Positions 26,961 through 36,153 are shown, counted from the first letter of the stretch. The stretch is DNA of 64,000 bases from CAVQCT01 sp964371785 (GCA_964371785.1 CAYJOL010000002.1:248001-312000), one strand, 5' to 3'. Notes: generated by a model not told the origin, from the sequence alone. Numbers and translations are program-made.

Positions 26961-27737
26961 CTATTCCATATCTGTTTTGAAATTTATATAACCGAGAGAG
27001 AAGCCGCCATCGGCCACTATCACCTGTCCCTGTATCCATCGTGCCGACGGACTCAGAAGAAACGCGACGACCTCCGCGATATCCTCAGGCTGACCGATAC
27101 GTCCCAGCGGAGTGTGTTGCGCTACCCGGCTGCGAATCTGTTCATACGCCGGTAATCTGCTTATCGATTCCGTTTCAATGAAACCGCCCGCGACCGCATT
27201 CACTCGAATATTAAGATGTCCCAGCTCAGCCGCCAGTTGCCTGACTGAGGCCTCAAGTGCCGCTTTCGATGGTCCAATCGCACCATAGTCAGGCAAGGCC
27301 AATTTACTGCCGAGACTCGATATGGCCACAATCGAACCACCTGACATAACTTTTATGCATGCTTGCACGCATTGAACGAACGAGCGGGCATTTATGGAAA
27401 GCGACAAGTCCCACTGATTCGGTTTTATCTGCGAGAGCGGCTTGAACGCGCCCAGGGCCGCGCAGTGGACGAATGCATCGAGACTTGGTGAATTCTCCTT
27501 TACGGCAGAGAACAGTTCATCGACAGCCGAAGGTATAGCCAGATTGGCACGAATGATATGACAGGTGACTCCAACCGCCTCCAGTTGCCGCCGGGTTTCT
27601 TCGGCCGCCGTATCATCCTGACCGTAGTTGACTATGATCCTGGTGAATCCCTGGCGGGCCAGGTTCAGGGCAATTGCTCTGCCTATCCCACGGGTTCCAC
27701 CGGTGATAAGAACCGTTCGATTGTTTTCAGTCGTCAT
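26961..27737 (-). CDS. fabL: FabL-like enoyl-ACP reductase
   Basis: A 258-residue short-chain dehydrogenase. NADP-binding GGTRGIGRA at residues 13-21. The catalytic pair is Tyr151 and Lys158 (YGAIGPSK), a Y-x6-K spacing that marks enoyl-ACP reductases; ketoreductases (FabG) have Y-x3-K. The following VNAVAGGFIETES matches the Bacillus FabL pattern. It would reduce trans-2-enoyl-ACP with NADPH, the last step of each elongation cycle. Position supports this: ACP, AcpS, KAS and a dehydratase precede it on the same strand, with a 9-bp gap from ACP. A generic SDR function remains possible but the motif and context agree. Confidence 0.82.
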   Translation of the reverse strand: MTTENNRTVLITGGTRGIGRAIALNLARQGFTRIIVNYGQDDTAAEETRRQLEAVGVTCHIIRANLAIPSAVDELFSAVKENSPSLDAFVHCAALGAFKPLSQIKPNQWDLSLSINARSFVQCVQACIKVMSGGSIVAISSLGSKLALPDYGAIGPSKAALEASVRQLAAELGHLNIRVNAVAGGFIETESISRLPAYEQIRSRVAQHTPLGRIGQPEDIAEVVAFLLSPSARWIQGQVIVADGGFSLGYINFKTDME

Positions 27738-27746
27738 ATACTGATA

Positions 27747-28052
27747 CTACTTTTTGTCCCCGGTCCTCTGGTTGTTGGTATAGTCAATGATGAATTGAAC
27801 GGTGAATCGATTATCGAACTCCTCGGCAGGCAGATCACTCCCCAAGTCCTCAATCATTCGTCGCTGATCTATCCTGATTCCTAGGGCATCTTCGATACGA
27901 AATCTGACATCGGCAATGTCGATCGATTCGGCTTTCAAATCAGAGATCATGCGGGCTGCCGGCACCACCTGCTGGACGGGAACCAGCAATGCCTCCGCAA
28001 TACTCTGACGAATTATGTCCCCCACTTGATCATTGGTATAAGTGTCAGTCAT
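27747..28052 (-). CDS. Acyl carrier protein
   Basis: A 101-residue ACP. The phosphopantetheine site is Ser43 in LKAESIDIADV, with ESI in place of the common DSL. The flanking helices keep the usual pattern (RFRIEDALGIRID for helix III). Slightly longer than house-keeping AcpP (about 78), with a charged tail. It overlaps the end of acpS by 4 bp and is followed by fabL after 9 bp, so it is the carrier dedicated to this cluster. Confidence 0.85.
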   Translation of the reverse strand: MTDTYTNDQVGDIIRQSIAEALLVPVQQVVPAARMISDLKAESIDIADVRFRIEDALGIRIDQRRMIEDLGSDLPAEEFDNRFTVQFIIDYTNNQRTGDKK

Positions 28053-28459
28053 TCGGTTTCTCCTATGACTATGGCAAGGCAGAACCTGCCGTTATTCTGT
28101 ACCGACCCGGTTAATCGCGAGCAGTTGATTGAATCGGCCAGCCACTTTAATCTTTCATCTACGCGAATGTCTATATGGAAGTCACCTATGACTTCGATAT
28201 CACTCCAGTTGTAGGTCACCATATGAGGCGCTCCGAGAGCTTTGACGGCGGCCTCTTTGGCTGCCAGTCGCGAGGCCAGAAATTTAGTAACGCGCCCGCC
28301 TGGGAGATCCTCGCCCGTCGACGTGTTGTCTCGCAGCGAAATGAGCCGATCGTACTCGGTGGGTGTCAGCAGGTCTCCTTTGAGACGGCTCCCATATCGC
28401 GTCCAAAGATATTTCGCCTTCTGAAGGTCGACTATGTCTGTTCCGATGCCTGTTATCAT
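28049..28459 (-). CDS. acpS: Holo-ACP synthase
   Basis: A 136-residue phosphopantetheinyl transferase of the AcpS type. The Mg-binding motif GTDIVDL is at residues 5-11 and FLASRLAAKEAAVKALG carries the second conserved Glu/Lys. It transfers 4'-phosphopantetheine from CoA to the ACP serine. Its stop codon overlaps the ACP start (ATGA), so it is translationally coupled to its substrate. Whether it is the genome's only AcpS cannot be told from this window. Confidence 0.93.
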   Translation of the reverse strand: MITGIGTDIVDLQKAKYLWTRYGSRLKGDLLTPTEYDRLISLRDNTSTGEDLPGGRVTKFLASRLAAKEAAVKALGAPHMVTYNWSDIEVIGDFHIDIRVDERLKWLADSINCSRLTGSVQNNGRFCLAIVIGETE

Positions 28460-28485
28460 ATGGTTCGTTCCGATCCAATACCCAT

Positions 28486-29796
28486 TTATTCCACCTGCCG
28501 AAGAATCAGACAGGCGTTCTGGCCTCCGAAGCCAAACGAATTGGAGAGTATCGTGCGAAGCGGCGCCGAACGCGCCTTGTTTGGTACATAGTCCAAGTCA
28601 CAGGCCGGATCCGGTTCTACATAATTGATGGTGGGGGGAATCATCTGATGTTTCAGAGCCCAAAGACACGCCGCAAATTCGATCGCGCCCGCCCCGGCAA
28701 CAAGGTGTCCTACCTGCGATTTTGTCGAGCTCACCGGAATTCGCGCGGCTTTCTCCCCAAATACCGATTTGATGGCAAATGTCTCCGTCTTGTCGTTCAT
28801 CTTGGTTCCGGTACCGTGGGCATTGATATAGTCAATTTCCTCCGGTCTGATTCCCGCGTTTTTCAATGCCAGCTGCATGGCGGTGATTGACCCCCAGGCC
28901 TCGGGAGGTTCATCGGTGATGCGATAAGCGTCGTTGGTGCTGGCGTATCCGATAAGCTCGGCATACGGTGAGCCACCGCGCTTGAGACAGCTATCATGGT
29001 CTTCAAGAATGACTATTGCGGCGCCTTCGCCTAACACAAACCCGTCCCGGCGCCGGTCGAACGGCCGTGAAGCAGTTTGCCATTGCGCGTTATTTCTCGA
29101 GAGAACTCCCAGCATACTGAACGCCGCCATACCGTAGGCATTAAGCATCGAATCGCCCCCCCCAGCTACAACTACGTCGGCTACGCCGGACTGGATCTGT
29201 CTGAAAGCCTCGCCTATCGCCTGCGCTGACGATGTACATGCTGTCGTCACAGTCTGACAGTGGCCCCGGGCGTTCGTCATGATTGCAACTTGTGATGTGG
29301 GCACGTTCGGGAGCGCCCTCAACGGTGTCAGCGGATGAATCTTACTCACGACATTTGACCAGACATCGTCATGTTTAAATGTGAGTCCGTCATCTTCAGT
29401 CACCGACAAGAGAAACACTTCAAGAAGTCGGTCCGCGTACTCGGTGTCCCACAGCCCGGTTCCTCCCGCACCTATGCACGTACCAACCCGGTAGGGATCC
29501 TGCTTTGAGAAATCGATTCGTGCCTCGCTGACCGCTTCCTGGGCGGCGATGACAACCATCTTTCCCGAGCGGCTGAGGGTTTTTACAGTCTTCTGATCGG
29601 TAATACGACTGCCAAGTACGTTTTCATCAACGGGCACCTGCCCGCCAAACCGTGTGGGCAAGCCTCCGGTCGGAAAGGATTCAATCAAGCGAGCCCCGCT
29701 TGCACCGGCGCTGAGTCCGTTCCCAAACGCCGAACATCCAATCCCGAAAGGCGACACTACCCCGGCACCGCTTACAACGACCCGACGGTTACTCAT
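28486..29796 (-). CDS. Beta-ketoacyl-ACP synthase (KAS II / FabF type)
   Basis: A 436-residue condensing enzyme with the Cys-His-His triad: Cys in TTACTSSAQ, His in NAHGTGTKMND, and STKSQVGHL with the conserved Lys and second His. It condenses acyl-ACP with malonyl-ACP. Compared with FabF, the region after SPFGIG has a larger insertion (residues about 100-180), which may reflect an unusual substrate. The start codon lies inside the last codons of the dehydratase gene (8-bp overlap), with GGGAGAG as ribosome site. Confidence 0.92.
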   Translation of the reverse strand: MSNRRVVVSGAGVVSPFGIGCSAFGNGLSAGASGARLIESFPTGGLPTRFGGQVPVDENVLGSRITDQKTVKTLSRSGKMVVIAAQEAVSEARIDFSKQDPYRVGTCIGAGGTGLWDTEYADRLLEVFLLSVTEDDGLTFKHDDVWSNVVSKIHPLTPLRALPNVPTSQVAIMTNARGHCQTVTTACTSSAQAIGEAFRQIQSGVADVVVAGGGDSMLNAYGMAAFSMLGVLSRNNAQWQTASRPFDRRRDGFVLGEGAAIVILEDHDSCLKRGGSPYAELIGYASTNDAYRITDEPPEAWGSITAMQLALKNAGIRPEEIDYINAHGTGTKMNDKTETFAIKSVFGEKAARIPVSSTKSQVGHLVAGAGAIEFAACLWALKHQMIPPTINYVEPDPACDLDYVPNKARSAPLRTILSNSFGFGGQNACLILRQVE

Positions 29797-30280
29797 GTCT
29801 CTCTCCCGGATTTAATCCACCGATAACGGTGGCGCCGCGGAACAGGCTGGTGTAAAGCGCATCCGTAAGGTGACGCGAGGCGGGAACATAGTATTCGTCA
29901 ATTGGATGCAGTGAAAAAGACAGCCGAGCCGAAGTTACTATTTTTTCACCGACGAATATCTGTCCATCCAGCTGTGCCAGTCCATCGCCCTGCGAAAGCA
30001 GGCTCATCTCTATACGGAGTTTATCTCCCGGACGGACCAACTCGCGGAATTTGGCCGAGTGCACCATAACCAGCAGAGCTTTGGACTTGAATCCGGCTGA
30101 GACTTCCAGGAGCACTGTCCCGGCCTGGGCCATCGACTCTATTTGTAAAGCGCCGGGCATGACAGGATTGCCCAGAAAGTGATCGGAAAACACATCCTCG
30201 GACATCGCGACACATTTAGTCGCCGTCAGCCGCCGATGGTATTCCAGAGATTCGACTCGGTCGATCAGAAAGTAACGCAT
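29789..30280 (-). CDS. FabZ-like 3-hydroxyacyl-ACP dehydratase (hotdog fold)
   Basis: A 163-residue hotdog-fold protein. DHFLGNPVMPGALQIESMAQ is the FabZ active-site signature, with the catalytic His in the loop and the acidic residue in the helix. The last about 35 residues (after SLHPIDEYY) extend beyond FabZ. It would dehydrate 3-hydroxyacyl-ACP. ATG 30280 is preferred (AGAGGGA 6 bp upstream) to ATG 30310. First gene of the cluster. No ketoreductase or malonyl-CoA transacylase is present here, so these must come from elsewhere. Confidence 0.85.
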   Translation of the reverse strand: MRYFLIDRVESLEYHRRLTATKCVAMSEDVFSDHFLGNPVMPGALQIESMAQAGTVLLEVSAGFKSKALLVMVHSAKFRELVRPGDKLRIEMSLLSQGDGLAQLDGQIFVGEKIVTSARLSFSLHPIDEYYVPASRHLTDALYTSLFRGATVIGGLNPGERHE

Positions 30281-30789
30281 TTGGAATCCCTCTGCAATGT
30301 AGTCGCGCATCGAATTTGCCTTGCGGGTCGATAGGCGTTCAATTCAGATGCGCTTCTGCGTCGAATCAGCCGCACCGATGCCATAGGCAATTGAAGGCAG
30401 CGGCTCATGTTCCCTGTGCATCAATGTTTGTCTGAATTCGCCTTGTAACCTTGAATTGATGTCGATGATCTTGGCGAAATCCGGATGCGAACGATTCTCC
30501 GCTTTTTTCCGGCTTCCATCTACCTGTATATTACCGGTAATGGACAAAAGAGGCAATGAAATTGCACACAGGTGATACGCCGTCGTAACACGGGGCACGA
30601 TCTACGCGAGGCCGATTCAGTGCGCTGAAAACAATATCGATCGATTGAGCGACAGATGAAGCTGAGCGGCCAATACTCGTCATATCATGTAACAAACAAT
30701 GCTACAATGAATTACGATAGCGCCGCCAACGCCTTCATGGATTCTGTCATCACGACTGCAATACCATTAATGTGGGAGTTCAGAACCGG
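30281..30789. other. Intergenic region, one doubtful small ORF
   Basis: About 510 bp. A minus-strand frame of 84 codons (30598-30344, GTG start) has no good ribosome site and no recognisable product; it could be a decayed gene. I see no clear promoter for the fatty-acid cluster in it. Confidence 0.3.
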
Positions 30790-33700
30790 CTACTGGCCGA
30801 GCTCATCGGGAACTTTCAACTCGCGGCGGAACTTCTCTTCGAAAATCGTGTAAAGTACTGGCACAAAAAACAGCGTCAGGATAGTTGAAACGGATAGTCC
30901 GCCAATGACGGCGATTGCCAGCGGAGCTTGCGTTGATTCGCCACCCAGGCCCACAGCCATCGGGATGAGACCCAGGACGGTCGCCAGTGTCGTCATGATG
31001 ATTGGCTTGAGTCTCGTCTTGCCTCCGCTCACGACTGCTTCGTGCAACGGCAGTCCTCTTATCCGCAGATGATTGGTGTAGTCCACGAGCAACACGCCGT
31101 TGGACACGACAATTCCTATCATGATGATAATTCCCTGGAAAGATGTAACCGAGAGCGTGGTACCGGTCAGGAATAGAATCCAGAGCACGCCCACCAGACC
31201 GAGCGGGACCGTGAACATAATAATGAATGGATCCAATAACGACTGGAACTGCGAAGCCATCACGACATAAACAAGGAGTACAGCAAGCAACAGCGCCAGC
31301 AGTAATACCCTGAACGTCTGTTGTTGCTGTTCGACATTTCCGGTTTGCTTCACTTCGAACCCCGGTGGAATCGTGAGTGTATCAAGCTGTGCCTGAATAT
31401 CCTTGGAGACGCTGCCAAGGTCGCGGCCGGTGACATTGCCGGTCACTTCCACCAATCGCTGTTGGTACTTGCGGTCAATTTCGACCGGCGATGACGTCTT
31501 GACAATTCTGGCCACACTTCCCAGGAGAACTTGCTGTCCTCCCGTGGTCGTCAGGACTACGTTCTGTAAATCCTCGATGTGTGACCGGTAATCCTCGCTC
31601 AATCGAACAAGAATATTGTACTGGTTACCATTGGTTGGATCCGTGTAAAGAGAAGCGACCGTGCCATCGATCATGGTGTTGATCGTGTTAGCTATATCCG
31701 CCACGCTGATACCAAGGACCCCGGCCCGCTCTCGGTCAATTTGCACTCTAAGTTCCGGCAAGTTGTCTTCACGACTGATTTGAATGTCGGTTGCACCCGG
31801 GACAGAGCGAACGATGGTTGCCACCTTTCGAGCCAGTTCGGAACCGGTCGCTATGTCAAACCCCCGGACCTCGACATCCAGAGGCGCCGAGGACCCGAAA
31901 TTGAGCAGGAATCTCAGGAATCCGCCAGGGGTAATGAATATCGATGCTCCCGGAATGGCCATGAGTTTCGGTCGGATCGCTTTCACAATCTCATTCACTG
32001 ACCGCTTCCGCTGGTCAAGCGAAACCAACGAAACCCGAATGTTGGCGGCATGACTACCGGAGTTACGACTGAATAAGCTGCCACTTCGGGCAGACGGAAC
32101 TCCGATATCTGTGATCATGGTGTTCATTTCCGGGATATTCTCCTGCAGCACCTTTTCGACCTGTCGCACAAACTGCTCCGTTTCCTCCACTCTGGTACCC
32201 ACAGGTAATTTTACCGTGACGGCGAGCTGCCCTTCGTCCTGGTCCGGGAAAAACTCGGTTCCGACAAACTTGAACAGCGGGAACGATGCTAAGCCGAATC
32301 CGATAACGCTTATTATGACGAGTTTTCGATGATTAAGCGCCCAGTTTACCTTGTCGGCATACCAGTTGTCAAGCTTCTCGATGGCATCATGAGTGAGGAC
32401 CCGAAGTTTATCCGAGAGCTTTTGTGAACTCCTATCCAATTGTTTTTCGGGTGGTAGCAGCCTCAGACACATGAGCGGCGTAACTGTTCGAGAGATAAAA
32501 AATGAACCGAAAAGCGCCACCGTTATGGTGATGGCAAGCGGAACGAACAACATCTTAGCAATGCCGCTTACAAAAACAATCGGCAGAAATACTATCACGG
32601 TACTCAAGGTGGACACAAAGATAGGTGAGGCCACCTCGCGGGCGGCGTCAAGTGTTGCTTGCAGTTTGCTCAAGCCGGGCTTGCGCTCATTGTAATGGCG
32701 GGAAATTGCCTCCAGCTCAACAATAGAGTCATCTACCAAACGTCCAACTGCCAGCGCCAGCCCTCCGAAAGTCATGATATTCAAAGTCACGTTACCGAAG
32801 CGAAACCAGATGAAAGCGATAAGTATCGACAACGGGATCGCGACAATTATGATAAGCGTACCGCGCAGGTTTCTCAGAAATGCCATAATGATCAGCATCG
32901 CCAGCAGCGCACCGATCAACGCCTCATGTTGAAGTCCGGATATCGTCTGCTTGATATACATTGACTGGTCAAAAGACAGTGACATCTTAACATTCTCGGG
33001 AACACCGACAAGTTTCGGCAATTCATGCACGACATTGTTGACGACATCAATCGTATTGGCGCTTGCCAGTTTCTGCACGCTTAAATTTACACCCGGTTTG
33101 CCGTTGATTCTTACAATCTCAGTCTGTTCCTGATAGCTATCTTCGACCGTGCCCACGTCATGTATGTGGATTGGGACATTGTTAACATTCTTGATAACGA
33201 CATCGCCAAGAGGTTGGACGACATTAAACTTACTTTCGGTCTTGAGAGAATAGTCAAAAGGCCCGGTTTTGAGATCACCGGAGGGGATCACAAGATTGGA
33301 ATTGGCAACTGCCGTAAGAACAGCCTGCACGGGCAATTGGAGCGCTTGAATACGATTGCGATCAAGGGTAACATGAATTTCACGGATTCTTCCGCCGGAA
33401 ACGGCGGCCGATGCTACACCGGGCAAATGCTCAATTTGAGGTTCAATGGTGTTGAGCGCCAGATCATACAGTTCTCGTTCATCCATGTCACTCGATATTG
33501 ATATGTTGCAGACGGGCAGATTAGTGATATCAAATCGCAATACCACCGGTTGCGATACGCCGGTCGGCAGCTGGTTCAGTATTCTGTTTACTCGCTGAAC
33601 TACGTCGACCAACCCGACATCGAGATTGGCATTCCAGTTGAAATTGATTCGGACCTGCGAAATCCCCTCTCGGGTAGTTGATTGTACGTAATTGACATCG

Positions 33701-33924
33701 TTGACGGAGCTCACCGCCCGCTCTACGAAAACCGTCACTGATTGCTCCATGTCGAGTGGACTGGCGCCCGAGTAAAAAGTGATGGTACTGACAACCGGTA
33801 TAGTAATGTTGGGAAGCAAATCTACTGGCAGTTGGGTAAAAGAAACCACCCCGAGCACGAGAATCGTGACAGCAATGAGAAAAGTCGAGATAGGATAACG
33901 TAGTGCGAGTCGGGTTAGCCACAT
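30790..33924 (-). CDS. RND efflux transporter permease (AcrB/HAE1 family)
   Basis: A 1044-residue inner-membrane RND pump: N-terminal TM1 (ISTFLIAVTILVLG), two large periplasmic domains (about residues 35-330 and 560-860), and 12 predicted transmembrane helices in two blocks. TM4 has GRLVDDSIVELEAI with the Asp-Asp pair needed for proton coupling. The sequence fits multidrug or hydrophobic-compound pumps rather than CzcA metal pumps, which have a different TM4 signature. It works with the adaptor encoded 12 bp upstream and an outer-membrane TolC-type channel that is not in this window. Expression is probably controlled by the TetR gene at the head of the operon. Confidence 0.96.
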   Translation of the reverse strand: MWLTRLALRYPISTFLIAVTILVLGVVSFTQLPVDLLPNITIPVVSTITFYSGASPLDMEQSVTVFVERAVSSVNDVNYVQSTTREGISQVRINFNWNANLDVGLVDVVQRVNRILNQLPTGVSQPVVLRFDITNLPVCNISISSDMDERELYDLALNTIEPQIEHLPGVASAAVSGGRIREIHVTLDRNRIQALQLPVQAVLTAVANSNLVIPSGDLKTGPFDYSLKTESKFNVVQPLGDVVIKNVNNVPIHIHDVGTVEDSYQEQTEIVRINGKPGVNLSVQKLASANTIDVVNNVVHELPKLVGVPENVKMSLSFDQSMYIKQTISGLQHEALIGALLAMLIIMAFLRNLRGTLIIIVAIPLSILIAFIWFRFGNVTLNIMTFGGLALAVGRLVDDSIVELEAISRHYNERKPGLSKLQATLDAAREVASPIFVSTLSTVIVFLPIVFVSGIAKMLFVPLAITITVALFGSFFISRTVTPLMCLRLLPPEKQLDRSSQKLSDKLRVLTHDAIEKLDNWYADKVNWALNHRKLVIISVIGFGLASFPLFKFVGTEFFPDQDEGQLAVTVKLPVGTRVEETEQFVRQVEKVLQENIPEMNTMITDIGVPSARSGSLFSRNSGSHAANIRVSLVSLDQRKRSVNEIVKAIRPKLMAIPGASIFITPGGFLRFLLNFGSSAPLDVEVRGFDIATGSELARKVATIVRSVPGATDIQISREDNLPELRVQIDRERAGVLGISVADIANTINTMIDGTVASLYTDPTNGNQYNILVRLSEDYRSHIEDLQNVVLTTTGGQQVLLGSVARIVKTSSPVEIDRKYQQRLVEVTGNVTGRDLGSVSKDIQAQLDTLTIPPGFEVKQTGNVEQQQQTFRVLLLALLLAVLLVYVVMASQFQSLLDPFIIMFTVPLGLVGVLWILFLTGTTLSVTSFQGIIIMIGIVVSNGVLLVDYTNHLRIRGLPLHEAVVSGGKTRLKPIIMTTLATVLGLIPMAVGLGGESTQAPLAIAVIGGLSVSTILTLFFVPVLYTIFEEKFRRELKVPDELGQ

Positions 33925-33936
33925 AGGTGCTGTTGT

Positions 33937-34986
33937 CTACGGCATAATGGTGATTTTGCCCCCGTCGCGTGCGAACTGCTGACCGGTGGTAATGATGCTG
34001 TCAGTTTCCAGCAGCCCGGACAGGATTTCTGTCCGTGCCTTTTGCTCAGTCCCGAGCGTGATATTCAGCCGGTGAGCCGCGCCGTTTTCCGCCTTCATTA
34101 TGTAGTAGCCGTTGGCATCCTTCAATAGAGCCTGGGTCGGCACGGTCAGGGCGCTCTGCTGCTGAGTCAAAATGATTGAAGCGTTTACGAACATCCCCGG
34201 CTTTAGCGTGTGGTCCCGATTGGCAATATCGATCTCGACCGGCATGGTGCGGGTGGCCAAATCTATCGCCTGACTCATCCGGGCAATCGGACCCGCAAAT
34301 TCGCGACCGGGAATCGCGTCGACCGTTACTACTGCTTTCATGCCGACTTTTACGGACGGGACATCTTTCTCAAGAATGTTCACAATTACTTTGACGGTAT
34401 CCAGGTCCATAAGATTGAAGAGCGTGGCGTTGGCTGAACTCACCAGGTTCCCCGGATCCAGATAACGGCGCGTGATATACCCCGAAAACGGGGCAGTAAT
34501 CTCAGCATAGTTCAATTTTGTATGGGCGGTCTCGACATTCTCTTTGGCGACTTCCATCGCCGTCCTTGCATTATCCAGATCCTGTTTTGAAATAAGGTTC
34601 TGATCCCCAAGCGGCGCGGCTCGATTATATACCGCGAGCGCATTTTGGAAGGTCGCTTCAGCCTGTCTATACTGCTGAGCTAATTCGGTGGTATCGATGC
34701 GGGCAAGGATCTGGTCGGTATGAACATAGTCTCCCGCGTTAACATCTACGCTCTCGAGATTTCCGTACACGCGAGCGAACACCTGGGCCTGCTGGACAGC
34801 AAGAACATTGCCGGTGAGCGATAGACTCTGGGTAATAGTCTGGCGCGCAGGTAATTCAACTTTTACCAACGCCGGTGATTGCCGCCTGGAGTCGGCCGGT
34901 GTTTCACGCGAGGAGATTCTGAGAGCGACTGCCGCAATCATAACAAGCGCGATCAATAGTAGCGATACTTTGGTCCGTATTCTCAT
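33937..34986 (-). CDS. RND efflux periplasmic adaptor (membrane fusion protein)
   Basis: A 349-residue MFP. N-terminal membrane anchor (LLLIALVMIAAVALRIS), then a lipoyl half (SLTGNVLAVQQAQVFARV), a coiled-coil hairpin (about residues 85-140, AEATFQNALAVYNR), the second lipoyl half (AEITAPFSGYITRRYLDPG) and beta-barrel domains. It bridges the RND pump and the outer-membrane channel. ATG 34986 is chosen for AGCAGGA directly upstream; the frame extends to 35100 inside the TetR gene, which is unlikely. Second gene of the TetR/MFP/RND operon. Confidence 0.94.
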   Translation of the reverse strand: MRIRTKVSLLLIALVMIAAVALRISSRETPADSRRQSPALVKVELPARQTITQSLSLTGNVLAVQQAQVFARVYGNLESVDVNAGDYVHTDQILARIDTTELAQQYRQAEATFQNALAVYNRAAPLGDQNLISKQDLDNARTAMEVAKENVETAHTKLNYAEITAPFSGYITRRYLDPGNLVSSANATLFNLMDLDTVKVIVNILEKDVPSVKVGMKAVVTVDAIPGREFAGPIARMSQAIDLATRTMPVEIDIANRDHTLKPGMFVNASIILTQQQSALTVPTQALLKDANGYYIMKAENGAAHRLNITLGTEQKARTEILSGLLETDSIITTGQQFARDGGKITIMP

Positions 34987-35032
34987 AAATTCCTGCTTGA
35001 TTAGACCTTTCTGATGCTTGTGAAAAGCCTCG

Positions 35033-35665
35033 TCATACTTCCCGGACCTCCCGGTTGCTGATTCCGGCCAGGAATATTCCTGTGAACGTACGCATTTCAA
35101 TCTGGAGACTCATTAATGAGTCAGGGCTGGGCCGGAGATATTGGGATTCCCTCATCACGCGAAGACGGAGGCCCTGTAACGAATGAAGAAATAATTCAGC
35201 TATCTTACGCGATGAACTCAGACAGAACTCGCCGTTCTGTCTTCCGGCCGCCAGCAGCTCGCTTAGCCAGGATAATTCTTCTTGCGCGTGTTGCCTGAAC
35301 ATCTCGATCAGTGCCGGCGCGTTGCGTGTCGCCTGCTTGAAATCAAGGATGTTCAACTCCTGGAGGTTTTTGAAGTAATCAAATCGAATCATGACATACT
35401 GCTCAATGCGGCTGCCGGCGGTCCGCTTTGAGACCAAGACTTGCTCGACCCGGTCACGGAACTCGGCACGCTTCTTTTCCACTACTGATTTGAACAGATC
35501 CTCTTTCGTGGGAAAATAGTAGTACAGAGATGGCTTCTTAAGACCGGCCTCGCCGGCGATTTCATCCATCGTAACTCTCGCGAAACCGAATCGGCTGAAC
35601 AGCCCTTCGGCGGCCTCTATGATGGCGTCTTGCGTGGTGGTCGCAGCCTGGTTTTGCGAAATCAT
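35033..35665 (-). CDS. TetR-family regulator of the efflux operon
   Basis: A 210-residue TetR/AcrR repressor. The N-terminal helix-turn-helix is clear (TMDEIAGEAGLKKPSLYYYF, residues 32-51). The rest is a helical ligand-binding domain. It is the first gene of the efflux operon, 46 bp ahead of the adaptor. A 9-bp inverted repeat with 21-bp half-site spacing lies 12 bp upstream of its start codon, which suggests autoregulation of the whole operon and induction by a pump substrate. Confidence 0.93.
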   Translation of the reverse strand: MISQNQAATTTQDAIIEAAEGLFSRFGFARVTMDEIAGEAGLKKPSLYYYFPTKEDLFKSVVEKKRAEFRDRVEQVLVSKRTAGSRIEQYVMIRFDYFKNLQELNILDFKQATRNAPALIEMFRQHAQEELSWLSELLAAGRQNGEFCLSSSRKIAELFLHSLQGLRLRVMRESQYLRPSPDSLMSLQIEMRTFTGIFLAGISNREVREV

Positions 35666-35676
35666 ACGCCTGTAAC

Positions 35677-35707
35677 GTTTCGACCAAATCAGTAGTTCGG
35701 TCGAAAC
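35677..35707. promoter_or_regulatory. Candidate TetR operator
   Basis: GTTTCGACC (35677-35685) and GGTCGAAAC (35699-35707) form a perfect 9-bp inverted repeat, with half-sites spaced about two helical turns. It lies in the leader of the TetR gene, between it and the truncated dps. Confidence 0.6.
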
Positions 35708-35748
35708 AGAAGAATTTCAGAAAATCTTTTCTCCCGTGCCCCGGAACC

Positions 35749-36129
35749 GTGCTCAGAGAAACCAGCCACATTCAGCAGCCCCCGCCATTCAGCGCGATTA
35801 ACGATGATATCGCCGAGCGAATTCTGGCCCTGCGGGGTAAACCGATGGCAACTCTTGCTGAAGCACTCCGTTTATCAGGAATCACTGAAGAAAACGGTCG
35901 ACTCAATGCAGAAGATATGGTCGTGAATCTGCTGGCGGACATCGAGAAATTCGAGCATTCATTTTCGCATGGCATCGGTATGGCCGAGCAGAATTCCGAC
36001 TATGGAACGGCCGACCTGTTGACCGGTATTCTCCGGGATCTCCAGAAGTATGCCTGGATGTTCCGCTCGTTTCTGGGGCAGACACAGCCTGCCGAACAGC
36101 TCAAACGTGACAAGACACCGGTTGCCTGA
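35749..36129 (+). pseudogene. dps: Truncated Dps (C-terminal half only)
   Basis: The frame encodes the C-terminal half of a Dps/ferritin-like DNA-protection protein: DDIAERILALRGKPMATLAEAL, then NAEDMVVNLLADIEKFEHS and GTADLLTGILRDLQKYAWM align with helices C-D. The N-terminal about 60 residues of Dps, with the His/Asp/Glu of the ferroxidase site (HWNVKG... LHxLFDE region), are absent, and the space upstream is taken by the TetR leader. The only possible starts are a GTG at 35749, giving 18 unrelated residues, or an internal ATG. It cannot form a normal Dps dodecamer; most likely a deletion remnant, though the open frame leaves a small chance of a new short protein. A terminator follows. Confidence 0.75.
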
Positions 36130-36153
36130 GAAACTTACCATACTTGCTTATAA

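Noticed and set aside
26961..27737. FabG (3-oxoacyl-ACP reductase) call
   Set aside because: The catalytic spacing is Tyr-x6-Lys, the enoyl reductase pattern, and it matches FabL.
30344..30598. 84-codon minus-strand ORF
   Set aside because: GTG start, no ribosome site, no recognisable product; kept only as a note in the gap entry.
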